A stretch of DNA of 64,000 bases, taken from positions 44,507,600 through 44,571,599 of the forward strand of contig NC_059477.1 of the NCBI RefSeq assembly GCF_018139145.2, read 5' to 3'. Made by a program: the position numbers and the translations under genes. Positions 36,201-51,200 of this stretch are shown piece after piece (positions within the stretch are counted from its first letter, which is position 1; each line of letters starts with the position of its first letter). Under the pieces are notes generated by a model. It did not search any database, was not told the DNA's origin, and saw only the letters and a program-made list of their open reading frames with translations. This DNA is from Gymnogyps californianus (lineage: Eukaryota > Chordata > Aves > Accipitriformes > Cathartidae).

Positions 36201-39200
36201 ACAGGAGAGCATAAAAGGAGTAGGGCAATACAAGAAACAAGAGTATGCAGATTTTGCTACCTACTAGAAACCATTACTACACAATTCCTTTATTTCACAA
36301 ATGTCATAACTTTCTTAAGCATTTGGCACTGCTTGTAACTGGCATGGTAGTCAGTTTGTACAAATCAGATGATGAATGAATGCATGAATGTGGAAAAATG
36401 TATGTTGTGTATAGAATTCCTTTTGCTTAACACAGAACACTAGAAAGATTTGTAAGTAATTGTACTCTCTTAACACTACTCTGTATCATGACTATGTTCT
36501 TGGTCCAAGGAAAGAAAAAGAGTCAAGCATGTCAGTTCACATGGCAATTGAAGAAGAATGTTGATTTTCAGCTATTTGGTTAAAAACACAATGTAAGGCA
36601 ATGAGAACAGATCCACTGTCATTACCTAAGGCCTGACTTTGAGACGTGGGAACGGCAGATGTTGATGTTTTTCTTGTTTTAGACAAGAAAAAAAAAATAA
36701 AGTTGAGTTAAATTAGGATGGCATAGTTTATACCTAGGCCTTCAACAAAACTGTTTCAATGTTTTGCAGAATTTTGAATCAATATTCAACATGTTTTAAA
36801 GTTCTGCTGGAATTTCACCTTAAATTTCTGGCACCTTTAAATCTCCAGCTTTCAGCCAAATTTGGGGCAGGAAAAAAAAAAAGAAGAAAAAAAGTATTTC
36901 TATTATACAAAACCTAGTAGTTATTGGGGGGAAGAATATCAAGAGAAGTGATAGGATAAGTTATAGCATGATAGGGTAGTTTCTGTCTTTATAACAAGGT
37001 AAATTGTAATATAACCATGATAATGACAGAAAAAGTTACAGCATGAGTTAATCCCTTATAAACTACTACACAATCAATTCTCAACAGCAACCTGTTTTTA
37101 TTACTTCTGCTGCACATTATGGTTTAAAAAACAATGTCTTACTGCTTTGTGAAAGATGCACAGAAAAAAGGATCACATTGACAATATCCAGAGAAAATAC
37201 AAAATTGAGTATTTACTGTAAAGCTACTTCTTCAGTTACAGTATTCACAGGTAATGGTAGAAAACATAACTAACAAGTTTAGCAAAAAATGCATTTAATT
37301 TTAGGACTAACTAGGGATGGGAAAATTGTGGACTTTTAAACAATACTAACTGCTAATTCAGTCATTTGAATAGAACTATCCTAAAGTTCTATTTAGACTG
37401 TTTTCCGTGGGAGGGGGAAAAAACCCAAACCTCACACAGGAAACAAACATAGCCTCTCTCTCACATGTGCTGTGTATTGAAAAACTAAAACTAAAGTATG
37501 CTGTACAAAAGTGACAAAAAATAAAACCATTAATCTCTTTATTTAATGGCAGCCCAACAAAACACATACAGACCATTATTTTCATTGAAAAAAGCACTGG
37601 TAGACCTGTAACTACCATCTATAAAAAGGTCACTATAAGTCACTTCACCTTTATAGCTAGTATTACCTTTGCTATGCAGGCAGGACAAAACCAGTCACCA
37701 TCTGGTATTGTAGTGATCTTGGGTCTGTGGCAGTAGGTATGACAGCCTTTATCGCAACCATCACAAAGGAGCAGCAGTTCCTCATTATCTCCCTTTCGAC
37801 AAATTTGGCAGTACTGTAATACATGAAAAATGGCTTTAATTCAGTTTTTAAAATTTGAAACAAAGGAATGGTACCTAAATTATCCTTCCCCTCCAAACAC
37901 ACAAATTTACTCCCAAAATTTTCCTGTCATTTTACCACAATCAGACCCTACTAATGATCACATTTGTAAAAGAATATATGTAGTATGTGAAGAACTAATC
38001 TAAAGGCTACATTTGGGAACACATTTGAAAAGCAATTCATTATAAGATAGGTGTCCTATAGCACACAAAACTATGAATACTTTTTGTATTTCATTAATGT
38101 CCATGAGAAGTAAAGGTATCTTATACCCATCAAAATCACTTGGCCCACACATTACTGTCTCAGGAATCTTGTCTTCATTTATGCCCATACTACATATATA
38201 AGTTGCTATTTCCTAAAAATAATTAATATTTTAGGACAGTATTTTCAAATAATTATCAGTAAGGATCTTATCCAAAGGCCACCATGAACAAATTCAGTAA
38301 GGCAAAACAAATGATCCTAGCACTTCCTAAAATTCACACTAACTTAAAAATATCTGATGTATTGTCAGTTTTCTTACAGACATTGTGTGATTTTGATCTC
38401 TTCTATATCTGGACTTCTTTTTCAGGAACTTAAAGATCTCCATGTGTTTTCACCAAATACTTACATTTACTTTGTAATTAAATGCATAGAACATTTCAAT
38501 CAAATTGAGAATGATACTATACATTTTTTCTGGATAATAAATTATTACACCTTGAAACATTCAAATGCCTTTTCAGGTGCTCCTACTAAATTCATAAAAC
38601 ATTTTGCTCTAAAGATACAGCTTTCAACTTATAGCTATATAAACTCAAAGGTACAGCCTTAGACTATAGTTTTTATTTAAATCATGCTTTAATTGTCCAG
38701 ATGTAATGAGAATCTGTATAGGACTGGTAGAAATTAAAAAATTAGGGAAAAGACTACTAATGGAAGAATCACTTTTGCCACCCACTACATAGCACTGGCC
38801 ATACTTAATCACATCATAATCACTATTGCTGTAATAGTTTTGTTTTCAGAAATTTGAGGTTCAAAGGTCCATGCAAATTCTGACACATGCATTTTGCGTG
38901 CCTTCTTTGTATATGCAGTTAACACAGATCTACTTGTTAAGTGTACAAGGAAACGGGTATTTCAGCTTATTTGCTCACACACTTGCCCAATTTGTATGTT
39001 CAGTTGTGAGAAGTGTGCATGCAAAGAAGCCACACATTTGGAGCATCTCAGCTTTCTGAAAAATGAAGTCCTTAATTGGGATATGTAATGTTGAACCTCC
39101 ATAAAGCTTATGTCACGGATGAGATCAGAAATATTCCATCAGATAGAGTATCTTCCATCAGATGGAGCCAGAAATGACTCTCTTTTACCTAAATGTTAAC

Positions 39201-42200
39201 AACAAAGAGTAATTACCATCTTAAATAAAGCAACGAATTACAGGGGCTTTTTATCTTAGAAAGTTCAGGATGCTGAATTTGGCAAGCAAGGGACAATCTT
39301 TTCCATTAGGCTTATATTTATCTGTGCACAATGTACAGTTTAACTGTATTAAGTTTTACACACAGTAATAAGAAATGTATTATTAACCATGGTATCTTAA
39401 AATGCCTAAAGTGGGAAAAATAGGATATAGCAAAAATAGTTTAGTTACAGTATTTTTTTTTAAAAATTAAAAACACTTACAACTTTCATAATAGATTTTT
39501 CCCATGCTATTGATTTCTGTAACTGCTGAATGCACAGAGCTACCTGTGCAGCACTGCGCGCTTCTGACAATGCCCTTCTCCATACCCTTAGCCCTGGAGC
39601 AATATCCTCTTCAGTTCTGCATTGAAATACAGAGAAATTAAGTAGGTCACATCCGTGTTTGCTTATGTTTAAACGTGGAACAATCATTATCACATTGAAA
39701 GCCAAGCAATGACAAAACGTACACAGCCAGTAAGTATAAGGTTTAAGCAACTAAATTTCATGTAGTGCACAGACTGTGGCTACGTGCCTCAAAGCTTAGT
39801 CACAACCAGTTAAATGTAAGATAACTTTGCAAGATTATCAACAAACGTAACAAAAAATATCTTTACAAAGCACCATGCAGAATAACATGATCCATATGGA
39901 TCACAGACATACAAGAAAGTACATAGATAACAGGCAATAAGAAAATAGGCTCCAATTAGCAAAGAAGCACAATAATTTTTCAAGTTAATCTCAATAACCT
40001 ACCCGTCACCATCACCACTAATGGATGGTGCAGGAGCAGGGACAGTAACTGTGCCCACATTATCCAGTTTGATCTGAATGGTGGTACTTAAGGGGCTCTT
40101 CAGATACCTTCGCTCTATGTTCCGCTCCAAGTCAGCAAGCCTGGTTACAGCTATATCTAGAGGGTTGTCACTCTTCCGCTCTAGAGAGCTGGTATTGCCT
40201 TCTCCGCCTCCAGCACAATCTCCATCGTGCTTCTTGTGCAATCTAGTAATTGACTTATGTTCACGATATACCAAGTCGTCTCTCTCTGATGCAGGTTCAG
40301 GACACAGCCAACCCTATGTTAATAGAAAGGTTTGTGCATTTATTGGTTGCTGTTAACTTAGTGTGTAAACAGAGGAACTGTTTTATGGAATCAAGCTAAG
40401 TAACTGAAGCGCTGTTTCCAGTAGATCTTGGTTACTTGTAATCCATCTGTAGAGACAGTTTCCAAAATTTCCAGAGAACTAAAATAATTAATCAAAAAAA
40501 ATACAAGCATTACCAGACTTTCTGAAGGGACCTTTCTGCAACAGTCTGCATTCTTATCTCCTTTTGAAGTATCCTGTTCTATTGGTCGAAACATCAGAAT
40601 AGGTCTGTCTGTCCAGCAGGCTCAGGAGACAGTATCAATTGGTCACACAGAAATAACATCCACCCCTAGAACAAACTAGATCCCAAATACTACATCTGTA
40701 CTATAACCAAACATACACAATTTGATATCCTTACACCCACCTTGAAAAAATTCCGAATTGTAATGACAGCCAGTGAATTCTTAACTCTTTCATACTCACA
40801 ACCATCACATGTTCTCCATGACTCTACAATACTCAAGCAAAGTATTATGATGTACTTGTAGGCTTTTCTGAAAGCATTAACAGCAACAGTCACCCAAATC
40901 AGGCAGAACTGTGGCAAAACCCACTATAATTAAGCACTCTATAGGCAATAAAATCTTTGCATTTGTAGAAGGTTAACAAAATGTGCAGGGAACTGCACAC
41001 TGTACAAGAACACTCTCCAGGAACTGCCATTCTGAGCATCTTCAGCTGAAGATTTAACTGCAATAAAATGTTTCAAACACAAATATCCATGATACTGCTG
41101 CAGTGGATTTGTTTTATTTGCAAACAATTAGAGATGGAATAAGAAGGCACTTACCAATCGCAAAAGGACTGCTACTATCTACTTTAAATTCTTACCGCTT
41201 ATTTTAAAGAAACATTTTACTAAAAGTTGGTTTTACCTTAACTTGTAAACTAGCTGATGCAACTCTCCTCTCTAGATCTTCCACCTGCTGAAGAATAGCA
41301 AGATCCATCTCCATTGCTTGTTCTTCTACTGACCAGTTTTCCACAACATCTTGAGTTACCTGGTTATCTTCATTTTCATTGATATCAATAATTGCAACTG
41401 TATTTGAGAATCACATTTTTATTATTTTAATTAGTATTATAACTTCCCTGAGTAAATTCAAGCTGATTTACCTGTCACTCCAGTCAAATGTTGAAGAATT
41501 GTTGTAACAGTGTACTACTCTTAAGATACCCAATATGGACAACAAATTCTGTAGGTTTTCAAACTTGCAATTTAAAGGCAAGAAGGGGAAGGAGAGGCTG
41601 AGCTAGAGTGTTACAGAGATGGAAAGAGCTTAGAAAGGTTACCAACACTTATGCCACTAGAGCAATTTATATTAAAGGGGATTTCTCCAACCCTGTAACT
41701 TTCCAGAACAAGGCTGGTGAAAAGGCAACTACAGACAATGACACCTTTACCTTTTTTCTCCAGCTGCTACTCTAACTCTGTATCTAAACACATCTCCGAG
41801 ACCTCTATGCCAGTCGTCTTATGCCCCAACACCATGCGTAACATAAATATCAATTACATACCATCCTTATTTTTGATGCAGGCCAGAGTGATATAATCCA
41901 TGTGTTTCTGTATTTGCTTTTGTAAGGCCTTTTCTCTTATTCCCCTGAGATGCAGCACTTTAAGCAAAGATTTTAGGTCCTCCGGATCAGTAATCCTCCA
42001 CCACCCATACTGCATTTCTAAATCAAGACAAGCATATAAACACTTTGCAGGCATTTTTTATGTGATCACACACAATCAGATTAAAGAAATCATCTAGCCA
42101 AATGCAATAAGCAAATTATAAAAAAAAGAGTAAATTGTGACATCATAGTGGCACTGTAGAAATTATCCTTCACATAGTTCCATCCTACTGTTGTATTATA

Positions 42201-45200
42201 CGTACCTTCTGGTATAGGTTTTGGGTTAGGATAATCTACTGGCTTGGCTACTTCAACTGCTGTAGAAGGGGCAGAAGCTATTTTTTCAGTCTGTAGTGCT
42301 GGTGATTCACTTTTGTTTGCAGGAACATTAGATGCCAAGAATGAGTTACCATTCACTTCTGATAATCCCAACCCTGATCCAAGAGCAGGTAAAGGAGATG
42401 AAAATGGAACATTTGAAGTAAGAACTCCTGTAGGCCATCCACAAAACTGAAGTCCCATTATAGGTAGTCCAGTCTTCATCTGCTACACAGAATACATTGT
42501 TAACACAATCACAACTACCATTATTAATTATTAGCAAGGAACCTGAATTATGATTAAGATGCTATTTGTCAAACAATAATCAAAACATAAAGGAGGCCTT
42601 TACTCAGTACTTTGATTAGTTTAAGAAAAACTAACGTAATGCTAACGTGCAATACTCCTTATTAGGGCCCTGTTAATGCCTAAAAAATAACAACTTTTAA
42701 AGGGAGGGTGTAGTGTGTCACATTTCTGAAAACTAGTTTTTATGCATTTATTTGCTTTTCATTTAATACCAGTGGCCAACCTCCTAAAAAATTAAATTAC
42801 TGAAATACATGTACAAAACATCATACATTGGCTTACCTAATTTTACCTATCTTTTTTTAATCAAAAAACTTCTAGTATTATAAAACATCTGTAACATGGA
42901 ATTAGTCATTAACATTTAGAAACAGGGAAGAGAAAAAAAAAAAGAAATGAAGTTATAATGATAGCACTTCTGTGAAACAGTTTGTCTAAACAGAAATTCT
43001 GCCCGAATAAGTGCAGCAAATTCAGACTATTCAAAAATGCATTTATTTACCTGCAGTGGTGACAATGCAAAAGGACTTAATCCCATAGGACTCTGTGCAG
43101 AGGTTGAGCCCAGAAGAGGTGATGGAACAGGTGAAGGTGACTTTGATGGTGGATGTGATTGAGAAGTAAGTGAAGTTGTAGTAGCTGGTGTATCTATATG
43201 GGTAACTGACATGTCATCACAGGGTATTCTCGGTAAAAGGCTGAACCACTGTCTGCTCTTTTCAGTAAGAGTCTTTAACAACTGATCGTTTGGAATTAGT
43301 GGAGAACTGTAAAACTTTCCTGTCCCACTTGCATTAGGACTGAAAAGATTATTAGAATCAGACTTCTCAATGGTGCTTTGTGACACAGTGGGCTGAAGAC
43401 TGCAGAGAGAGTTTTTTGAGTTACTTGGATAAGATAATGTGCAGCCATTTGCTGCACTGCCATTAGGTTTTGGGGACATAATGTCAGATTCAGGTGGCAT
43501 TTTTGCTACCTCTAACAGTTTGCTTAGTTTTGAAAATGACCCAGGCTTTTGTAAAAACAAATTAGTGTTGTCCTTTTCTTTCAGATCTTCCTTTTGCTCA
43601 CAGTGAGTTGTATTTAAACAGTGTAATTTTTCTTCTGTCTCAAATTCTTCTTCTTTGATATGCATGCTTTCTACCTTTTTTAACTTCTCTTTTTCTTTTG
43701 CAATTTCTTCTAGGCCTAAAAATGTACAAGAAACATAGATGAAATATAATAGACCAACTAATTTAGACCATTGTTATCATCATAGTTAAATAAAAAATTA
43801 CTTCATTTTTGGCTCAACACATGCTAGATCGCAATGTCTTTTTTCCTTTTTTTTTTTTAAATGAAATCACTTCTCACTTTACAGAACACTTTGCAGAAGG
43901 AAACAAGCTTCAAAGCACACACAGATTTAAACCCTGCTAAACGTCTGGAGGAAAAATAACCTCAACATAGTTAACATAGCTATAGTATTCTCCCTTAAGA
44001 TGCATGTATGTCTGAAGCAGTTTGCCAGTGCAAAGTCTTTGAAAGGGAAAAATTTTTGGCAGCTTTTTTATGCAAGACTCTCCATGCTCTATCAAAAAGC
44101 TCCTCTGTTTATATCAAGAGGGTACAATGTTTATAACCTTAAAGCTTATTTTTGCGAAAGACCATTTCATTAAACTCACAGCCAACTATGAAAAGGAGGA
44201 CCAAAATTCCTGTTGTGAAATCAAATATTTCCCAAATATTGAAACACAACATTAAATATTTTACCTCTTTCAATAAAAATTATTAACAATTTTGACTATG
44301 AAACAATGTCAACATCCTTCAAAGTGTAAAACTCTTTCAAGAGCCACCCAACATGACAACTGGGACTCTACACACAGCTAAGCAGACACATGCGATCAGA
44401 CAGTGTAACATCTAAGCAATTTCAAGTACAACAAGCAGAAGTTGATTGCAAAGCCAGTTTCTTCAAACATATGAGGTGCAAAAGATGTATCTTTTCTGAA
44501 AAGGAAAAAGATTTTTCTGTCTTCTTTGCTATCCTAGTCTTTCTTAACCATTTCTCTTCTACCCTTATACTGATGTGTCAACTTAGACTAAAAGTCTTAA
44601 AAAGTGTAAAATGGGATGCAAAAACGTCAGGAAAAGGGGGAGGAGGTAGAAAATCCAATATTCCAACTTCTTAAATTATTTTCATCAGATACTGCAATCG
44701 CAAATAAAACAAAGGTCCTGCTTATGATTTATGGCCAGAACATCCACAAAAGTTTACTTGCTTGTTCTGGAAAATCATAATTTCTACCAAGATAATTCAT
44801 TAAAGAAAAGAATATCCCCTCCCATTAAAACTTCAAAATGTGTCCATAGTTATGGTATATGTCAAGATATAAACAATTTGAGTATCAGCATAAGAACCAA
44901 AATGACTACATGAAGAGGGAAGGGAGAAGTATTTTTTAAATTGACAGATCATTCAACAGTTTGTGTGTCTCATTTCCAATGTTTAGATAAGGGAATTAGG
45001 AGTGGATAAACTGTAGAATTTACTGAAATAGGACAAACTAAGAGCTGAGGGGAAGAGGGAGTAGTTGAGAACTTAAGAACATGTCCATTTTGCTATTCAG
45101 GGAGATTAAACCTTCATTAAGACAATATATTAAAAAAAATATGGGTTTGCCCTACAGTTCTTGGCTAAAACTTTTGTGTCGTTTTTTGTTTGTTTGTTTT

Positions 45201-48200
45201 TACTATCTTAAGACGAATAGGTGTATTTCAGTGATTTTCTTTGTGTACAACTTCTGAAGCATTTGGGGATTCATCTGGTTAAAATATAATAAATAAAATA
45301 CAGTGAACAAAAGGAATGCAAGCAGTACAGCATATGACAGTTTACCTTCTGTATCCAGCTACTCATGTGCAAAACAGTTCCTAACACACAGCATAAAACA
45401 ATGCAAAACAGGAGACAGAAAAATTATTTTTTATGCTACCCATTTTAGAAAGATAACTTGAAGATCAAGATTAGATTTAGGAAAAGTTCTACAGCTTATA
45501 TTTGGGGCCAAAACAGGGCTTGTATTTTATACCATGCTGTAACGTTACAGTTATTTGAATTAAATAGCTCTCTAGAATGATGCTATTCTCATGAGATCAT
45601 GCAATTCTGATGTGTATCAGAGATTTTTTTTTTATTATTATTTGGGGGGGGGGGGGAAATTGTGAGCATAATGGGATTTTGCTTCATCTGTATCAGAATT
45701 AGAAAGGATTTTTCTGTGACCAAAATGAAGGCTTATGTTTAAAAATTGCAATATCCAGGAAAAGGTCAGATTAATACGTATTTTCTGCATCTATCCAATT
45801 TAAAGTGTGTGAAAAATTCAATCACAGTTAGCATACAACTGTCACAACGACAAAATTACATTTTAATTTTAGCAAAAATTACTTCAGCATTTGCTGGATT
45901 GGAAGAAAGATCAGTTGGTAAAATACAGAGACTAAATCATATTGTTGATTAGAAAACACAGTACTTCACTGTGTGAAAATAATTTTCATATTTTTGCAGA
46001 CATATATCAGATCTTCAAGTAGAGAATAGTCTGTGTATTTTCACCAAATATAACAACTGAAGATGAAAGAATTTTTTTTGTGTTCTATGGTCATCCTAGT
46101 TTTCATATGCAGAGTTCAGTGCCATAGGGAAATGTGAAATAGTTCAGAAAGAGCCAAAAAATATCCCATGTAGATAAATATGAAAAAGCCTAACATATAG
46201 AACTATAACAACTGAAAAATTCCAAAATATTAATCCTCATTTTGAAAGATATTAACTGATATTTCATAATCAGAAAAAGAGTATCAGAGAGCACCATATG
46301 AATACAGAGGTCTACTGACAGTAGCCTGTTTAGCCTCTGGTTTACGGTGAAGCCTAAAGACCTTGCTGGACGAAATTATAGCCTACAGAGACAGGCAGTA
46401 TGTTTTGGCATAGTATGTTTGGTGTGACGTTATTCCTTTATATTTCTTACCTTCACCACTTTCCATGCCTTCTACAAAAATACCACCACATTGGGGCAGA
46501 ATCCAGTATCGGCGCCTGTAACGATCTTGACCAAACATCATTGAACGCAAACAGTGTGAAGCTTCAAATAACTTCTTTCTGTACTGGCTTTGTTGCTGTT
46601 TTAAAAAAGGGAAAGCATTATAATTCAACAGGGGAAAAAAATTCGTTATAACAGAAAATATCTCCTGGCTGCCAGACTGAACAAAAGTTCAAGGGTCACA
46701 TGAGGAGGCTGTCTTCAAGGGTCACATGAGGAGGCTGTCTTCAAGGGTCACATGAGGAGGCTGTCTTAGAGATTTTGTGTGTGTGTGTGTGTGTTATGGG
46801 ATATTCTACTCACAATTGCTGCCTTGATGATTTTACTTAGAGAGCTCCCTTAAAAAAAAAAAAAATCAATTCAATCACTTCCTGGTTCAGCTTAAGTTTA
46901 TCAGTCTTCCTTTAAAAACACATTTTGCGATGGTAGGTCCTGTGTTTTTAACACTGACTCTCAGAGAACAATAGGATCAGAGATTTCACTGCACAAGAAC
47001 AGCTGAAATCCCATCAATTATACAGTAACAGCAAATAGTAAACAGAGCACTGAAGATAGCTGATACTGCAGCTCCTGATGGGAAACTAATGAGATATTTT
47101 AACTGGTTCATAAAAGAATGAGAATGATAATGTCTGAAAATAAATTCTCTATTCAAACACAAACAGTTCTCTGAGGGGGGCCAACAAGAATTTCAGTTTG
47201 TTTATTCAATTCTTGCTCTCCTAAATTAACACTGCTGGAAGTCAGGTGTAATTCTGGACTCCTAATTTATTGCAATTTGGAACATGACAAACCAAGAGAC
47301 AAAGTTAAATGACGAATTTTCCAATACGAAGAATAAAAACACGGGCCATGAGTACCCCTATCTACAGCATTCTATCTTTCTCATTTACATTTCTCTTCCT
47401 ATTCCATTGTTTCTTCTTTCAAAATCTGAAGCAAAGACAGCTCTCCGTATTGGCTTGGAACACAGTTGCAGAAATTAGCCAGCTGTAGGAGGGAATGAGA
47501 ACTGCAATCATTTGTATAATGGAAAAGTCATTGCTTCTCGTACACAGACTTTATCATCACTTTCTAAGATCAACAAACAGAAGTATATCAATTGGGTCTG
47601 GATAAAAGTTATACTACTTTTTATTCTGAGATGTGCCAATATACTATCAGCAGCTTTCTAACTGTCTTTTGAGTCATATCCACTTAGTGCCACTAGTCTA
47701 AACTCACAATTCAGGTGTCATGAACAAGTAGCATCATTCGTATTTTCATGAAACAAAAGCTGATCCTTATTTCAATTTATATTAAGTTGGAGCATTGAAA
47801 ATGATGGTTAACATTCTAACTCATGACATCCAGTGATCAAATTTGTAGTGTAACAACGACAAATGACCTCTCACCTTTGTCAGTTTTTCAATCTGCTTCT
47901 CTAGTTCTTCAACACTTGCTGTCTGGTCCCCATCATCCTATAATCACCAAATATTCTGTCATGCCAAATTTATTTCAGGGTAAAATCATACTACCATGTC
48001 TTACTAATATTACAGTAAAAAGATGTAACAGAAAATGAGAGGCAAATTCTAAGGGTAAAAAAGTTCAAATTTTGTACTTGTTCAATATATTTGACTAGGA
48101 ACAGTGTAACTGGAAAAAGATCTCTCTTGAATCGTTCCAAACCACCCCAGATGCATACGAAGGAGAAAGCTCGTGGCCAAATGTTCGCTGAAAACATTCT

Positions 48201-51200
48201 TTTACTGGAAGTAGTAATTCAGTTTGTGCATGAATACCTAAGACTATAAAACTTAATCTTAGTTTCTGTGAAGCTTTTTGGATATTCAAATTCATTTCTA
48301 AGTGTTTTTCATGTATGAAATAATGCAATCTGTCAAAATCTTATCAATCAGTCTTTGGTCAGTGCACACTTGCATTTTATTTCAATGTCTACAAGAAATT
48401 GTAGAGCCACTTTAAATTACAAGTTTGCTTTAAAAGTTCCAGTATGAATCTTGCTGATTTTTGAAGAGGAATGCACCCATTATTAAGTCTGTGGTTCCCT
48501 TCTTCTTGACACAGTTTAAAAATGAGAGTCATTTCCATAAGAGAGTTTTAATTTAGTCCAAGAAGGTCTTTGGGGATAACAGTAAGTTTCCAAAAGAATA
48601 CAACCAAAATCCTAGGAGCTCCCATCACCTGCACCGTAAGATACTGGTCTTGGATTTCTTGGCTCTGTAAAAGTGTACCAGAGTCAAGCCTTCTGAAATA
48701 CCACATATAGCATGAATGCAATGGAACTTCTGTTATATCAGAAAACTAATCTCTCTACAGGAGTTACAGGGCTTTTGTCTACGAAATGCCCAGTGCACCA
48801 AAATAGGAGATTGTACTAAAGGGAAAAAGATTAAGGGATGGATGTGAGATTAGATACCTAAATATTACTTATTTTTAATTCTGAAGTATTAATTTGTAAG
48901 ACCTTTGTGCGATGCCTCTAAGGTATTCTCTTAAATTCAAACACATTATAGTACTTGAAATAAATCCAGAATAATAGCACAAAGGGCTGTTCCTACCCTA
49001 GAAACTAGTTGGGTTTCTAATGACGAGTGTTTGCAAAGATTTGAGTTCACACATGTTGTATATGTGCATTGTTCAAGCGGCCATATCCACAGCACCCATA
49101 AAACCTTAGTTTGAACTTCAATAACCTCGCATACATGGCTCACTTTCTGGCAAACAGTGCAACATTCAGCGCGCTAAAATGCAGTATTGGGTATTGCTTG
49201 TCTCTCTTATCAGGTTTCATCCAGTAGAAAATTCTAGAGTTCTACAGTGAACCTTACAGGCCTCTGGCACTTCTATTAAAAAAATCTTTTGACTATTCTA
49301 CATACAATTCGGCTCAACAAGCTAAAAATGTTTCAGTGATCCTTCCTGTATCTTATCTGATATTGACTAGTAAAATTTATCATATTGTGATCAAATACAG
49401 TTGGGCAGTGACTACCCTAGAAAAGTTATGAAAAAAATACACAGGAAGGTCACAGGCAAGCTTTATAATAGATGATGTTAAATATAACTTTACACTTCTT
49501 TATTATTTTGTTAACTAATAAATGACCTTTATTCTCCGTTAAGAGAAAACCACAGTTAGGCTGATTTGGTAACAAAGCTGCAGTTCTCTGGATCTGGTAC
49601 AATCTTTCAGAATTTCAGAGAAATTCAGACTAAGTCAAAACAAGTAACGGGTGGGGGGAACCAAAACAAACCAATGAGAAGAAAAAAAAAAAAAAAAAAC
49701 CACCAAACAAACCACCAACCCATACTATAATAGCTTTCAAAAAAAGAAAAAAGTACTCTAGGAAATAAACTTATTCCAAAAATTTAAAAATATTGGAGGT
49801 GAGTTATTCTTCCTTCCTTTTTATTGTGAGATTTTGGGGAAGCAGTGCTGTATTGCAGAGAAACAGAAGGAAAACACGTTTTCACTTATTAAGTTTCACT
49901 ATACTTAAAATCCCCCACCTCATCCTCACAAACTTCTGCCTTCTTTCCTTTTTTATCTTCTTTGTCCTCTTCATCCTCATCATCCTCCTCTGCCTGATCA
50001 TCACTGTCATCATCATCATCATCATCGTAATCACTGTCCCCCGCCTTTCGTCTGCGTTTGCGGCCTGGTGTTGGTGTTTCCAAAGAGTGCTGTTCCTCTC
50101 CTACGTCACCACCTCCTGTAGCATCTCTTTTGCCAGTTTTCTTGGCATGAATGATTCTAAGCCTTGAAACACATGACAAGGGGTGAAATTATGGAGTATG
50201 TCTGTAGCATAAACATACCTTTCTTCCTATGTGGTTGAAAGTAAATCATACATTACATTTTAGATTCAAATTAGCTCTTCTGTTCTAATACGACACTGTA
50301 TTTTCTCAATATTTATTGCCATTAGTCAACAAGAAAAATTCAGGTTATAAAACCCCTTAAGCCTCTTATTCAGTTCTGAATAGAATTTCTGTTTCTCGCA
50401 GGTGAATTTTATTGTGTAACTGTTTAGAAGAAATGAAACACAAGAGGGATTTTGAAAAGTCAGGAAAGACAATTAGAAGAAAGAACCATTTCAACTTCTT
50501 TATCTTTTGTTTTATGCATTTAAGAAGATGATCATAAAATACCTGTGTCTGAGCAGGGGGGGAAAAGGCAAAAATCCTCAGTTGGAAGTATGGAATTATT
50601 TACATTTGCATGGCAACAGCAAGGTTGGTTTAAATTTTTTTTTCCATTTCAGATTTTTATGCATTTTTAATTTATTATATATTATTTGACTTTAGTCCTT
50701 TGGCTGATCTTTTTGTTCTAGGACATACTTTCTTTTCTGAGAAATCTCAGCTACCTAAACTACTAGGAGATTACTCAATCAAACTCTCATTTTTCCTTTC
50801 ATGAAAGAAAAGGGAAACTTACATACCAGTAATTATGGTTGTAGTAGACCTTCTTCTTCTATAAAAACCCTATAAGACAAGATTCCACACAGCAAAAATT
50901 ACAGTTCCACCTATCAGGGAGCTAGCAGGCAAACATGCTGAATCACAGGAGGTATAAATAGCCAGGCCTAACCAGTCACTTACAATGCAGACCAAAAATG
51001 CAACTGACTTAGAAGAGATTCATAAACATGCGTAGAAAAGACAAAAGATTTTTGTAAAAGATGATTGGAAGAAGGTAGGATGGGAAAAGTAGAACAGTAA
51101 CGACAAACACAATTACCAGTACGTAATTTTTCCTTGTCGTACTTCTCTCTCTTCCCATCCTACAAAACAATATTCCATACAGCAAGTGGCTACGAGTATG

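Larger units (their letters stand above)
46596..47874 (-). other. BAZ2B intron, visible exons 6-7
   Basis: 1.3 kb with the minisatellite (46690-46767) and GT run close to the acceptor. The rest is unremarkable. Confidence 0.85.

Noticed and set aside
49793..50167. Plus-strand 124-codon frame rich in Ile, Val and Leu, resembling a membrane protein
   Set aside because: It is the antisense shadow of the Asp/Glu/Lys-rich BAZ2B exon 49919-50162.
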